A stretch of DNA of 64,000 nt from NCBI RefSeq assembly GCF_006716695.1, contig NZ_VFPN01000001.1:682001-746000 (forward strand), written 5' to 3'. Each line of letters begins with the position of its first letter. The stretch's first letter is position 1. Under the pieces are notes generated by a model. That model saw only the letters and a list, made by a program, of their open reading frames with translations, had not been told where the DNA came from and searched no databases. The DNA is from Klugiella xanthotipulae. Lineage in GTDB: Bacteria; Actinomycetota; Actinomycetes; Actinomycetales; Microbacteriaceae. Shown piece by piece: positions 25,227 to 32,324 of the stretch. Made by a program: the position numbers and the translations under genes.

Positions 25227-26615
25227 CTATGTGATACTGACGGCCGCCGCGGTGGGGGTGCGGGTGGCGGCGCGGGCCGTCGCGGCGGGACCCGCGGTTC
25301 GCTGGGCGAGGCGGAGCGCCTCCGCGAGGGTGGCGGCCGAGGCATCCACGACGGTACCGAACCCCAGCCGACGCGCCTCGCTCTCCCGCTGTCGGTCGGC
25401 GGTAACCGCACGGACCTCCCCCGCAAGACTGATCTCGCCGTAGGCCACGAGCCCGTGCCCGTAGGCCCGATCTGCGGCAGCCGAGGCAATCGCCAGCGCG
25501 ATAGCGAGGTCGGCGGCAGGTTCGGTGAGGCGCACCCCGCCAACGGTCGAGACATAAACATCTTTACCGCCCACAGCCACACCCGCACGGCGTTCGAGTA
25601 CGGCCAGGATCATGGCGACGCGGGCCGAGTCAACCCCGCTCGTGACCCGGCGCGGGTTGGGCGCAGAGGAGTCCACGATGAGCGCCTGCACCTCCACGGG
25701 GAGCGCGCGTCGGCCCTCCATCGCGACGGTGACACAGGTGCCGCTCACGGGAGCGTCGGAGCGGCTGAGAAAGAGTCCGCTGGGGTCGGTGACCTGGGCA
25801 ATGCCGTCACCCGTCATCTCAAAGCAACCCACCTCATCGGTGGGACCGAAACGATTCTTGAGCGCACGGATAAAGCGGAGGGCACTGCGGCGGTCGCCCT
25901 CGAAGTGGCAAACCACATCCACGAGGTGTTCGAGCAGGCGCGGACCGGCAATCGTGCCGTCTTTGGTGACGTGGCCCACCAGAATCACCGGCAGTCCTCG
26001 GGTTTTTGCCAAGCGGATGAGGGTGCTCGCGACCTCACGCACCTGGCTGGGGCCACCCGCGATACCGTCAACCGTATCGCTTGCGATGGTCTGCACGGAG
26101 TCGGCGATGAGCAGGGCCGGGGCCACAGCATCCACCTGACCCAGAATGCTGGCCAGGTCGGTCTCGGCCGCGAGGAAGAGGTTGTCGCTCATAGCGTCGG
26201 TGCGCTCGGCGCGGATGCGCACCTGGCCCACCGACTCTTCGGCACTCACGTAGAGCACGCGCTGGCCCGACGTGGCGATCTGCGAGGCCACTTCGAGGAG
26301 GAGGGTGGATTTACCCACACCTGGCTCACCGGAAAGCAGGATGGCCGCCCCCGGCACAATTCCACCACCCAAAACCCGATCGAACTCGGCCACGCCACTC
26401 GTGGTGGGCACCGCCGCCACCGTGGACACATGCGTGATGGGTCGGGCGGCGTTGCCTTCCGAGGGCGCGACGGCCGTCGCCGTGCGCCGGAGACCGGTGC
26501 GCTCCGCGGCATCTACCACCGTGCCCCACGCCTGACACTCGCCGCAGCGACCGACCCACTTTGCGGCCTGCCAGCCGCACTCAGTGCAACGGAAAACGGT
26601 GGTTACTTTTGCCAT
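25227..26615 (-). CDS. radA: DNA repair protein RadA
   Basis: A 462-residue protein with the full RadA layout. An N-terminal C4 zinc finger (CTECGWQAAKWVGRCGECQ) is followed by a RecA-like ATPase with Walker A GEPGVGKS near residue 97 and the RadA-specific KNRFGPTDEVG motif. A Lon-like C-terminal domain (YVSTVGGVRLTEPAADLAIALAIASAAADR) closes the protein. RadA is a DnaB-type helicase that drives branch migration during recombination. The extreme C-terminus is alanine- and arginine-rich and variable. The start ATG at 26615 is the first M before the zinc finger. Confidence 0.95.
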   Translation of the reverse strand: MAKVTTVFRCTECGWQAAKWVGRCGECQAWGTVVDAAERTGLRRTATAVAPSEGNAARPITHVSTVAAVPTTSGVAEFDRVLGGGIVPGAAILLSGEPGVGKSTLLLEVASQIATSGQRVLYVSAEESVGQVRIRAERTDAMSDNLFLAAETDLASILGQVDAVAPALLIADSVQTIASDTVDGIAGGPSQVREVASTLIRLAKTRGLPVILVGHVTKDGTIAGPRLLEHLVDVVCHFEGDRRSALRFIRALKNRFGPTDEVGCFEMTGDGIAQVTDPSGLFLSRSDAPVSGTCVTVAMEGRRALPVEVQALIVDSSAPNPRRVTSGVDSARVAMILAVLERRAGVAVGGKDVYVSTVGGVRLTEPAADLAIALAIASAAADRAYGHGLVAYGEISLAGEVRAVTADRQRESEARRLGFGTVVDASAATLAEALRLAQRTAGPAATARAATRTPTAAAVSIT

Positions 26616-26694
26616 GCTGCGAGCCTAACCGCAGCCACCGACATTCGCCGGGCGCGGCCTCGGGTTGTGCACAACTCGGGGTGCTGGCGGCCTG

Positions 26695-27738
26695 TTAGCG
26701 ATGGGGAGTCCAGCCCAGATGCGGCGCGATATCCTCGGCGATCACTCGCAAGATACGCTGATGGGCTTCGGCCCCGCCCGGTGCCGGGAGGGTGATAATG
26801 AGGCTGTCGATCTCCGGGAGGGCGGCATCCGCTCGCAGCGACTCGATAATCTGCTCGGGGGTGCCCGTGTGTAGGGGGCTGAATCGCATCGGGAGGGTGC
26901 GGTCGTGTGGGCGACCGTCGGGGTGCATCCGGGCGTTATAGGCGGTTATAAAGCCGTTGTGGGCCTCGGCATCCGCCTCGTTCAGAACCGGGATGACGAT
27001 GCGACCAACGGCCACCCGCCCGGAACGCCGTTCGCCGAACGGAGAATGCGCGAACGCCTCCCGGTAGGCGCGAATCTGCTCGGCCTGACGCACATCGAAG
27101 GGGTCACCCGTCTCCTCGGTGTTGAGGGTGGAGACGTGCAGATCGAGGCCCTGCTCCCCCGTGCGACGGGCGCTCGCGACGCTTCCCGGGCCGTACCAGA
27201 CACGGTCGGCCAGGCCCGGGCTGCGCGGGCTGAGCGTCAAATTGGTGTCGGCGGGCACACTCATGAAGCCCGTGCCGCTGTGCGCGATAGTCTCCCCGGC
27301 GAGGGCCGCGCGCAGACGCTCGATACGGTGCTGAGCTTCAGCCGAGAAGGGCCGCTCGCTCACGCCAAAAACGGGGTCGAGGATGGGGGCCAACTGACCA
27401 ATCCCGGCGCTCAGACCCAACTCCACCCGGCCACCGCTCAGCAGATCAACCGTGGAGGCGTCCTCCGCCAGACGAATCGGGTCTTCGTAGCGGGCCGGGA
27501 TCACCCCCGTGCCGAGACGGATACGCTCGGTGCGCTGACTCACCGCCGCAAGGAAAGTCATCGGGCTCGCGAGAAACGGCTCAAAGTGGCGCACGCGCAC
27601 CCAACCCGAGTGGTAGCCGAGCTCCTCGGCGAGCTCGAACAGGCGGATACCGTCATGCAGGGACTGGCCCGCGCCCTCCGGACCACCGTCATTAGGCACA
27701 AACGTGAGGAAGCCGAGCTGAAGGGTGCGTGAGGTCAT
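26695..27738 (-). CDS. LLM-class flavin-dependent oxidoreductase
   Basis: A 347-residue luciferase-like (TIM barrel) monooxygenase that would use reduced FMN or F420 and oxygen on an unknown substrate. Motifs include the N-terminal LQLGFLTFVPNDGG and a family hallmark TERIRLGTGVIPARYEDPIRLAEDASTVDLLSGGR. I chose ATG 27738 because the family start (MTSRTLQLGF) is there; a 30-residue extension is possible in the same frame but reads through the promoter region. It is separated from radA by 79 bases. A second LLM protein is encoded at 44607 but the two are clearly different. Confidence 0.85.
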   Translation of the reverse strand: MTSRTLQLGFLTFVPNDGGPEGAGQSLHDGIRLFELAEELGYHSGWVRVRHFEPFLASPMTFLAAVSQRTERIRLGTGVIPARYEDPIRLAEDASTVDLLSGGRVELGLSAGIGQLAPILDPVFGVSERPFSAEAQHRIERLRAALAGETIAHSGTGFMSVPADTNLTLSPRSPGLADRVWYGPGSVASARRTGEQGLDLHVSTLNTEETGDPFDVRQAEQIRAYREAFAHSPFGERRSGRVAVGRIVIPVLNEADAEAHNGFITAYNARMHPDGRPHDRTLPMRFSPLHTGTPEQIIESLRADAALPEIDSLIITLPAPGGAEAHQRILRVIAEDIAPHLGWTPHR

Positions 27739-27890
27739 GTGAACAACGTAACGCGGGGAGGGGTGATGGTCTCCCGTGCGACGCAATATTTCGGTTATTT
27801 CCGGTGTTGGGACCGTGGCGAGATGCACGGCGGGGTGGAGCGGGACAACTCGATTGGCGCTCGGGGAACGTTTCGCATAAACTCATTCGC

Positions 27891-27981
27891 GGTGACGTGT
27901 CCGAGCGGCCGAAGGTGCAACACTCGAAATGTTGTGTAGGTTCAAAGCCTACCGTGGGTTCAAATCCCACCGTCACCGCCA
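27891..27981 (+). tRNA. tRNA-Ser(CGA)
   Basis: The acceptor pair GGTGACG/CGTCACC, a serine-type long variable arm (GTAGGTTCAAAGCCTAC) and the anticodon loop CTCGAAA with anticodon CGA are visible. GTGGGTTCAAATCCCAC makes the T-arm. CCA is encoded at 27979-27981. The 152-bp gap before it holds no gene. An accessory island begins just after it. Confidence 0.95.
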
Positions 27982-27996
27982 GTTAAACAACATTAG

Positions 27997-28037
27997 AACC
28001 CCCGGTAAGAGAAATCTTTCCGGGGGTTTCTTTTTCT
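27997..28037 (+). terminator. terminator of tRNA-Ser
   Basis: AACCCCCGG (27997-28005) pairs with CCGGGGGTT (28020-28028), followed by a T-rich stretch. It lies 16 bases after the tRNA. Confidence 0.85.
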
Positions 28038-28138
28038 TCTCCCACAGTGGTGGCGGATTGCTGCCGCCCAGCCTCCAAAGCAGACTGGGTGGGGCTTGAC
28101 CTGCCCTATGGTTTGGTTTCCAGTCTCGGTGGCTAGCT

Positions 28139-28247
28139 TCAGGCGAATGTCAACTGTTTTGAGAGAGCGAGATCGAAGTCCGTGGGAGTTTGATAACCCA
28201 AAGATGAATGCCTTCGTTTGCGATTGTGGAACACCTCGATGTACTCG
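28139..28247 (-). pseudogene. IS3-family transposase relic, C-terminus only (copy 1)
   Basis: The minus strand reads YIEVFHNRKRRHSSLGYQ followed by about 15 residues to a stop at 28139-28141. This is the characteristic C-terminal end of IS3-family OrfB transposases, downstream of the catalytic glutamate. Everything before it is missing: the reading frame is cut at the junction with copy 2. Confidence 0.7.
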
Positions 28248-28270
28248 AATATCGAGGTGTTCCACAACCG
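28221..28270. repeat. near-perfect inverted repeat at the junction of two IS relics
   Basis: CGATTGTGGAACACCTCGAT (28221-28240) is the reverse complement, with one mismatch, of 28251-28270, around a 10-base centre. The palindrome is produced by joining the same coding segment of two transposases in opposite orientation. Confidence 0.8.
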
Positions 28271-28375
28271 GAAACGGCGTCACTCCCGGCTCGGGATGCG
28301 CTCACCCGTCGAGTACGAGAAACTGTACGACAATCTCAAATGCTGCGATCAGGAACCTAACTACACGATTCCATG
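28228..28375 (+). pseudogene. IS3-family transposase relic, C-terminus only (copy 2)
   Basis: The plus strand reads EHLDVLEY, then after a small frame loss near 28250 IEVFHNRKRRHSRLGMRSP and VEYEKLYDNLK to a TGA at 28373-28375. It is again only the C-terminal end of an IS3-type OrfB, from a different element than copy 1, since their residues diverge after RRHS. The 28376-28632 gap that follows is AT-rich and without a recognisable gene. Confidence 0.65.
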
Positions 28376-28632
28376 AAACCCAGGACACATCTAAGAGGAT
28401 TTCCTGGCGGATCAGATTCCCTTTTATGGATTATCTGTCTCTATCAAACACGACACGATTCATCTCGAATCTATTTGCGGCCCCCGACTGTCGCCATTGA
28501 ACTGCACTATGTGCGTACACTGCCTCACTTTACTTTCGCCAAAATTACATCAACAAGTGATCTCAGTGCCGCCAGAGAGTGCTGCGGTTGAAAAACTTGA
28601 TCTGCCGGGCTGCCCATGAGCATTCACTCACC

Positions 28633-30129
28633 TCAGGAGATGACCCAAGCTTGGGTGCATTCATTTTCTGCGTCCGCTTCAAGCTGCTCAATAAGATTAT
28701 CGATTCGCAAGACACCTCCCCATGTTCTCACGAGAATATATCCATCGGGGTGCTGTAAGACACCAAGGAACTCGTGTTCGCCGACTGCTCCGTAGCGTAT
28801 ACGAAGCCAGCGATCAGTTGGCTCGTGCCAGAGCAGCGCGAGTTCATGCTTATTCTTGGAGTTGTTGAACGCGACAGATGACATCATTAACCATCCATCT
28901 GCTAGCACCGTTCTCGTTACATGCCAACTTTTCTCGAGACCGTCGCTGCCAGTAATGGCACAGCTACGAAGCAGTTGCCAAGTGCTCGTCGTCTCTTCTG
29001 CTTTGCTCATTTCGTACTCGAAAAGCTTGAGAGGGGGGCGGGTCATAACGACGAAGCGGCCTCGCTCGCTCAGGTACGAGAACTGGTTGAATGAGACGCC
29101 AGGAACGCGCGGGCACGAGGCTCCATATTTGTCGCTAGAAGAGCCAAGATCCAGAAGAACCCCGCTCACGTTCAGCAGATCATGGTTCCCATCCCAAGAA
29201 AGGATGCGCTCCCCGCCGGCGCTCGGCATCCCGGCGAGATCCCGATCTCGCGATTGCGTGTCTAAAAGCTCACGAGATGCTCTGTTTCCGTGCGCTGCGT
29301 CTTCGACAATCCACACCAGATCGTCATTCGTAATCAGAAGGTGCGCTCCGAACCATGCAACCTTGCAGCCCAATGAAGCCGACGCAGTGGCTTCGAGCTC
29401 TATGAATTCCCATGCACTGTCATCCATCGGGTCAGCCGAAATCATTACTGAGGTTCCCCCCATGGGTGCGCCGCTTATGGGATCGAACGTCGAAGTATCT
29501 ACCGAGTCATCTAGGAAGGTTGCACAGTACAGCCCATACTCCGACGAGTAATCGTAGTTGCGAATGATGCGGCGCGGGTGCGTAAAGTGTGATTGTACGA
29601 CGCGCGGAGGCCACGGTCGAAAGTCGACAAGTGTCTGCCGAGTGGAACGTTGGCCTTCGATTTCGACAATATCCCACAGGCCATACGAGATCGGGTAGGC
29701 ATAGTCATTCTGAAGATTCTCATCTTCTATCGGGTGAAATGTGAACTCAAGTAATGGCGCCTGCTGAGAAGAAATTCTTTTACGCGACGGTTTCTTAAAG
29801 CGCTTGATAACCGTTCCTTGTTCGGCAGCGTTCCTTTCGAATGCGAGCGAATCATCTTTCGCGCAAAGGTGCAACTGGTATTGGTCGCTGTCTTCTTCGA
29901 CCTCGCACAAAAGTAGGTCAAACCGTTGGAGACTGGAGGCTAGCGCCGGAAGATAATCTTCGGCTATTTCATCTTGGTGCTTTTTTATGAGCGCGGCAAC
30001 CGACGAACCCTGGAGCGCTTTTTGGTGCTGTGGAAACCGAAATTCGAGCAGCCAACACGTCTCAGAAATGCCGGCTTTCCAATCGACCGCAACACAGTTC
30101 GTCTCAATGAACACTTCAGACCTCTTCAT
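28633..30129 (-). CDS. large protein of unknown function (island)
   Basis: A 498-residue soluble protein that I do not recognise. It lacks a signal peptide and membrane segments. From about residue 150 on it shows repeated short beta segments with tryptophans and aromatic-aspartate turns (for example SYGLWDIVEIEG, LLITNDDLVWIVEDAAHG, RWLRIRYGAVGEHEFLGVLQHPDGYILVRTWGG), which suggests a beta-propeller. The N-terminal 120 residues are a separate alpha/beta part. Lower GC and rarer codons set it apart from the host genes. I start it at ATG 30129 because a TATAAT box lies nine bases upstream; a longer frame to 30207 exists but overlaps another relic. Confidence 0.65.
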   Translation of the reverse strand: MKRSEVFIETNCVAVDWKAGISETCWLLEFRFPQHQKALQGSSVAALIKKHQDEIAEDYLPALASSLQRFDLLLCEVEEDSDQYQLHLCAKDDSLAFERNAAEQGTVIKRFKKPSRKRISSQQAPLLEFTFHPIEDENLQNDYAYPISYGLWDIVEIEGQRSTRQTLVDFRPWPPRVVQSHFTHPRRIIRNYDYSSEYGLYCATFLDDSVDTSTFDPISGAPMGGTSVMISADPMDDSAWEFIELEATASASLGCKVAWFGAHLLITNDDLVWIVEDAAHGNRASRELLDTQSRDRDLAGMPSAGGERILSWDGNHDLLNVSGVLLDLGSSSDKYGASCPRVPGVSFNQFSYLSERGRFVVMTRPPLKLFEYEMSKAEETTSTWQLLRSCAITGSDGLEKSWHVTRTVLADGWLMMSSVAFNNSKNKHELALLWHEPTDRWLRIRYGAVGEHEFLGVLQHPDGYILVRTWGGVLRIDNLIEQLEADAENECTQAWVIS

Positions 30130-30138
30130 TTTTGTCCG

Positions 30139-30167
30139 ATTATACAACAACAGAAGCTTATTGAAAA
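30139..30167 (-). promoter_or_regulatory. promoter of the unknown island gene
   Basis: A perfect TATAAT (minus strand, 30139-30144) is preceded at 17 bases by TTTTCA. Nine bases separate the -10 box from ATG 30129, so the transcript would have a leader of only about two to four bases and no ribosome binding site. Confidence 0.6.
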
Positions 30168-30185
30168 TAAGCCGACATGCCTCAC

Positions 30186-30293
30186 TTACTTTGAGCGCGT
30201 GACCCACCCATCGGGAAGAATAACCAAACCGTAGGGCAGGTCAACCGCCGCCCAATCAACACCTTCCCCGAAACAATCACCACAACCATCGGA
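30186..30293 (-). pseudogene. possible C-terminal gene fragment
   Basis: An open minus-strand frame reads EGVDWAAVDLPYGLVILPDG and WVTRSK before a TAA at 30186-30188, with a stop just upstream at 30294-30296. It looks like the natural end of a protein but has no start. The remaining 30294-30401 is AT-rich and empty. Confidence 0.25.
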
Positions 30294-30401
30294 CTACACT
30301 TCTACCGAACCTATATTTTAATAAACTTCCTAAACGTGCAGCAGACCCTTACGTCCAGCCACTTGGGAAGTTGTCTATGCGAAGAAACAGCTAGTGGGAT
30401 T

Positions 30402-30737
30402 CTATTTAAGCTCGAGAAAAATTGTAGAAACTTTATTGCTCCCGCAACTTCCACTCGACATCTGACCAACTTTGACCCAGTATCCGTAATGTACTGACCT
30501 TATGCTGTCCTGACAAACCACCCTTGCTCGATAATAGCCAGCGCCAGCGTAGCATCTGAAGCCTCCATGAAAGAATTCGTCGTTTATATTGATCCATGAT
30601 TTTTCACATTTATTCGGAGGATAAGCAAGGGCTGGTGACGCTGGCCCCAATATTAGTCCTGATATGCAAAGACCGAGCGTTGCGAGTATCGCAATAAGGC
30701 GTGGTTTCAGCTTGTTTCGATCATTCGCGGTTTCCAT
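30402..30737 (-). CDS. small secreted cysteine-containing protein of unknown function
   Basis: A 111-residue protein with a long signal peptide: a charged n-region (METANDRNKLKPR), a hydrophobic core (LIAILATLGLCISGLILG) and likely cleavage after PALA near residue 38. The mature domain of about 73 residues has four cysteines and many aromatic residues (GGFRCYAGAGYYRARVVCQD), suggesting a compact disulfide-linked fold. A strong AAAGGAGAATT site precedes the ATG. It sits directly beside the IS3 element, whose end begins 19 bases upstream of the ATG, so its native promoter may have been displaced or replaced by the IS. Confidence 0.65.
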   Translation of the reverse strand: METANDRNKLKPRLIAILATLGLCISGLILGPASPALAYPPNKCEKSWININDEFFHGGFRCYAGAGYYRARVVCQDSIRSVHYGYWVKVGQMSSGSCGSNKVSTIFLELK

Positions 30738-30794
30738 AATTCTCCTTTGAATTTAAGTGGTTTGGCCTGGGTTTAGTTCCGACTATTTTGTTCA

Positions 30795-31706
30795 TCACTC
30801 GACGGTTGTCACGAGTGACTGCGCCTCAGCATAGTACGCCGTCTCAACCTCGACCGGGGTTCGCCTGCCTAGCTCGCCGTGGAGGCGCTCATTGTTCCAC
30901 CACCACACATACTCCAGGGTGGCGAGTTCGACTTCCTCAACTGTTTTCCAGGGGCCACGCCTGCGGATGAGTTCTGCTTTGTAGAGCGCGTTCACTGACT
31001 CGGCCAGGGCATTATCGTAGCTGTCACCTACGGTCCCCGTTGAAGGAATCGCCCCCAGTTCTCTGACGCGGTTGGAGTAGACCATCGACATGTAGTTCGA
31101 TCCGTGGTCGCTGTGATGCACGGCCCCGTCGAGCGTTCCACCTGATTGCCAGGCCGCCATCTCAAGCGCCTGCAGCGGCAGTATCTCAGCTTTCAGTGTT
31201 GAGGCAACGTTCCAGCCAACGATCTTACGATCAAAGACATCAATAATGAACGCGGTGTATGCGAACCCAGCCCACGTAGCAACGTAAGTGATGTCACACA
31301 CCAACAACTTCATTGGCCCGTCGGCCACGAACTGGCGTTCGACGAGATCACCCGGCAGCTGATCCCTGACGTCACTCGTTGTTGTGAAGGCTCTCTTCGA
31401 ACGACGTACTCCACGCACTCCGGCGATTTTCATCAGACGCTCGGTTTGGTCGCGTCCGATGACCCACCCTGCTCTGGTGAGGAGGGCGTGCATCTTGCGG
31501 CGCCCGTAGACGCTGTAGTGCTGTTTGTGGAGTTGACGGATCTCGGTGACGAGAATCTCGTCGCGTAGTTTCCTGACCGACGGGAGTCTGTGTTTCGCTG
31601 CCCGATATCCTCGGGACGTCAGAAACCCACGAATTGCCGAGCCCAGCACACGGCACAGGAACTCAACCCCGAAACGATCACGATAGGTATCGATGAATTG
31701 GATCAT
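30795..31706 (-). CDS. IS3-family transposase OrfB (DDE integrase domain)
   Basis: A 303-residue catalytic subunit. The HTH-like N-terminal part (HKQHYSVYGRRKMHALLTRAGWVIGRDQTERLMKIAGV) precedes an RNase H-fold rve domain. The catalytic residues are visible as D in VCDITYVATW, D in HHSDHGSNYMS and E in NALAESVNALYKAEL. It overlaps orfA by the ATGA at its start and lies in the -1 frame, so the active OrfAB fusion could be made by frameshifting. A stop-restart at ATGA would give free OrfB. Confidence 0.92.
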   Translation of the reverse strand: MIQFIDTYRDRFGVEFLCRVLGSAIRGFLTSRGYRAAKHRLPSVRKLRDEILVTEIRQLHKQHYSVYGRRKMHALLTRAGWVIGRDQTERLMKIAGVRGVRRSKRAFTTTSDVRDQLPGDLVERQFVADGPMKLLVCDITYVATWAGFAYTAFIIDVFDRKIVGWNVASTLKAEILPLQALEMAAWQSGGTLDGAVHHSDHGSNYMSMVYSNRVRELGAIPSTGTVGDSYDNALAESVNALYKAELIRRRGPWKTVEEVELATLEYVWWWNNERLHGELGRRTPVEVETAYYAEAQSLVTTVE

Positions 31707-32017
31707 TTCGTTCGTGGCGGGTCGAGTTCCTTGGCGAAAAATATGCTCGCAGCTCGCAAGACTTCGTTTGCTTTCTTGAGTTCAGCGACTTCGCGGCGCA
31801 GTCGCCGGTTCTCCTCGTTCATATCAGTGGTCACGCCGGGTTTTTGGCCAGTATCGATCAGCGTTTGACGATGCCAGATACGCAGCGTGTCTGGTGAGAC
31901 ACCGAGGAGCTTGCCGACCTGGTTGCTGGCTGCGTTGAGGCTCGTATGCTCGGGGAGCGCTTCGGTGAGCATACGCAGCGCGCGTTCACGGAATTCTGGT
32001 TCATATTTGTTTGCCAT
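31703..32017 (-). CDS. IS3-family transposase OrfA
   Basis: A 104-residue DNA-binding subunit. It has a helix-turn-helix (NQVGKLLGVSPDTLRIWHRQ, residues about 32-51) and a leucine-zipper-like coiled coil (NEENRRLRREVAELKKANEVL) used for dimerisation with OrfAB. It starts 26 bases inside the right inverted repeat with AAGGATAGGAACACC upstream. Confidence 0.92.
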   Translation of the reverse strand: MANKYEPEFRERALRMLTEALPEHTSLNAASNQVGKLLGVSPDTLRIWHRQTLIDTGQKPGVTTDMNEENRRLRREVAELKKANEVLRAASIFFAKELDPPRTK

Positions 32018-32324
32018 GGTGTTCCTATCCTTGTTGAAAGTACGGAACTAAACCCAGGCCAAACCACTCGACGACGGGTTCACTCATCTCGTCAGCTTAT
32101 CCCCACGAGGATGCCTACCGAGGCTGCCCAACCCGCGGAAAAGGGTGGCCGGTGACGCAGATATGGTGCACTTCTGGTCACGGTGGCCACCACCATCTCA
32201 ATTCTCGCGTCGTCAGCCGGGAACTGGACAAAACCCGCATCGACGCTACACGCCCGAATCACCGTGACCTAGGCTGGGACCAGAAACGACCCACGCAGCT
32301 TCTCGGCTTGGCAAGGAGACACCG

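Larger units (their letters stand above)
30756..32068 (-). mobile_element. IS3-family insertion sequence, apparently complete
   Basis: The element is about 1.3 kb and bounded by 26-bp perfect inverted repeats (30756-30781 and 32043-32068) that begin AGTGGTTTGGCCTGGG. It carries orfA and orfB in the -1 phase arrangement of IS3 elements. The bases just outside the repeats (TTTA left, CGAC right) do not form a target duplication. The orfs are intact, so it may be active. Confidence 0.9.

Noticed and set aside
25455-26795. A 446-residue plus-strand open frame
   Set aside because: Antisense of radA; histidine- and glycine-rich shadow sequence.
27739-27828. A 30-residue N-terminal extension of the LLM oxidoreductase
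   Set aside because: It occupies the likely promoter region and is not similar to the family start, which is at 27738.
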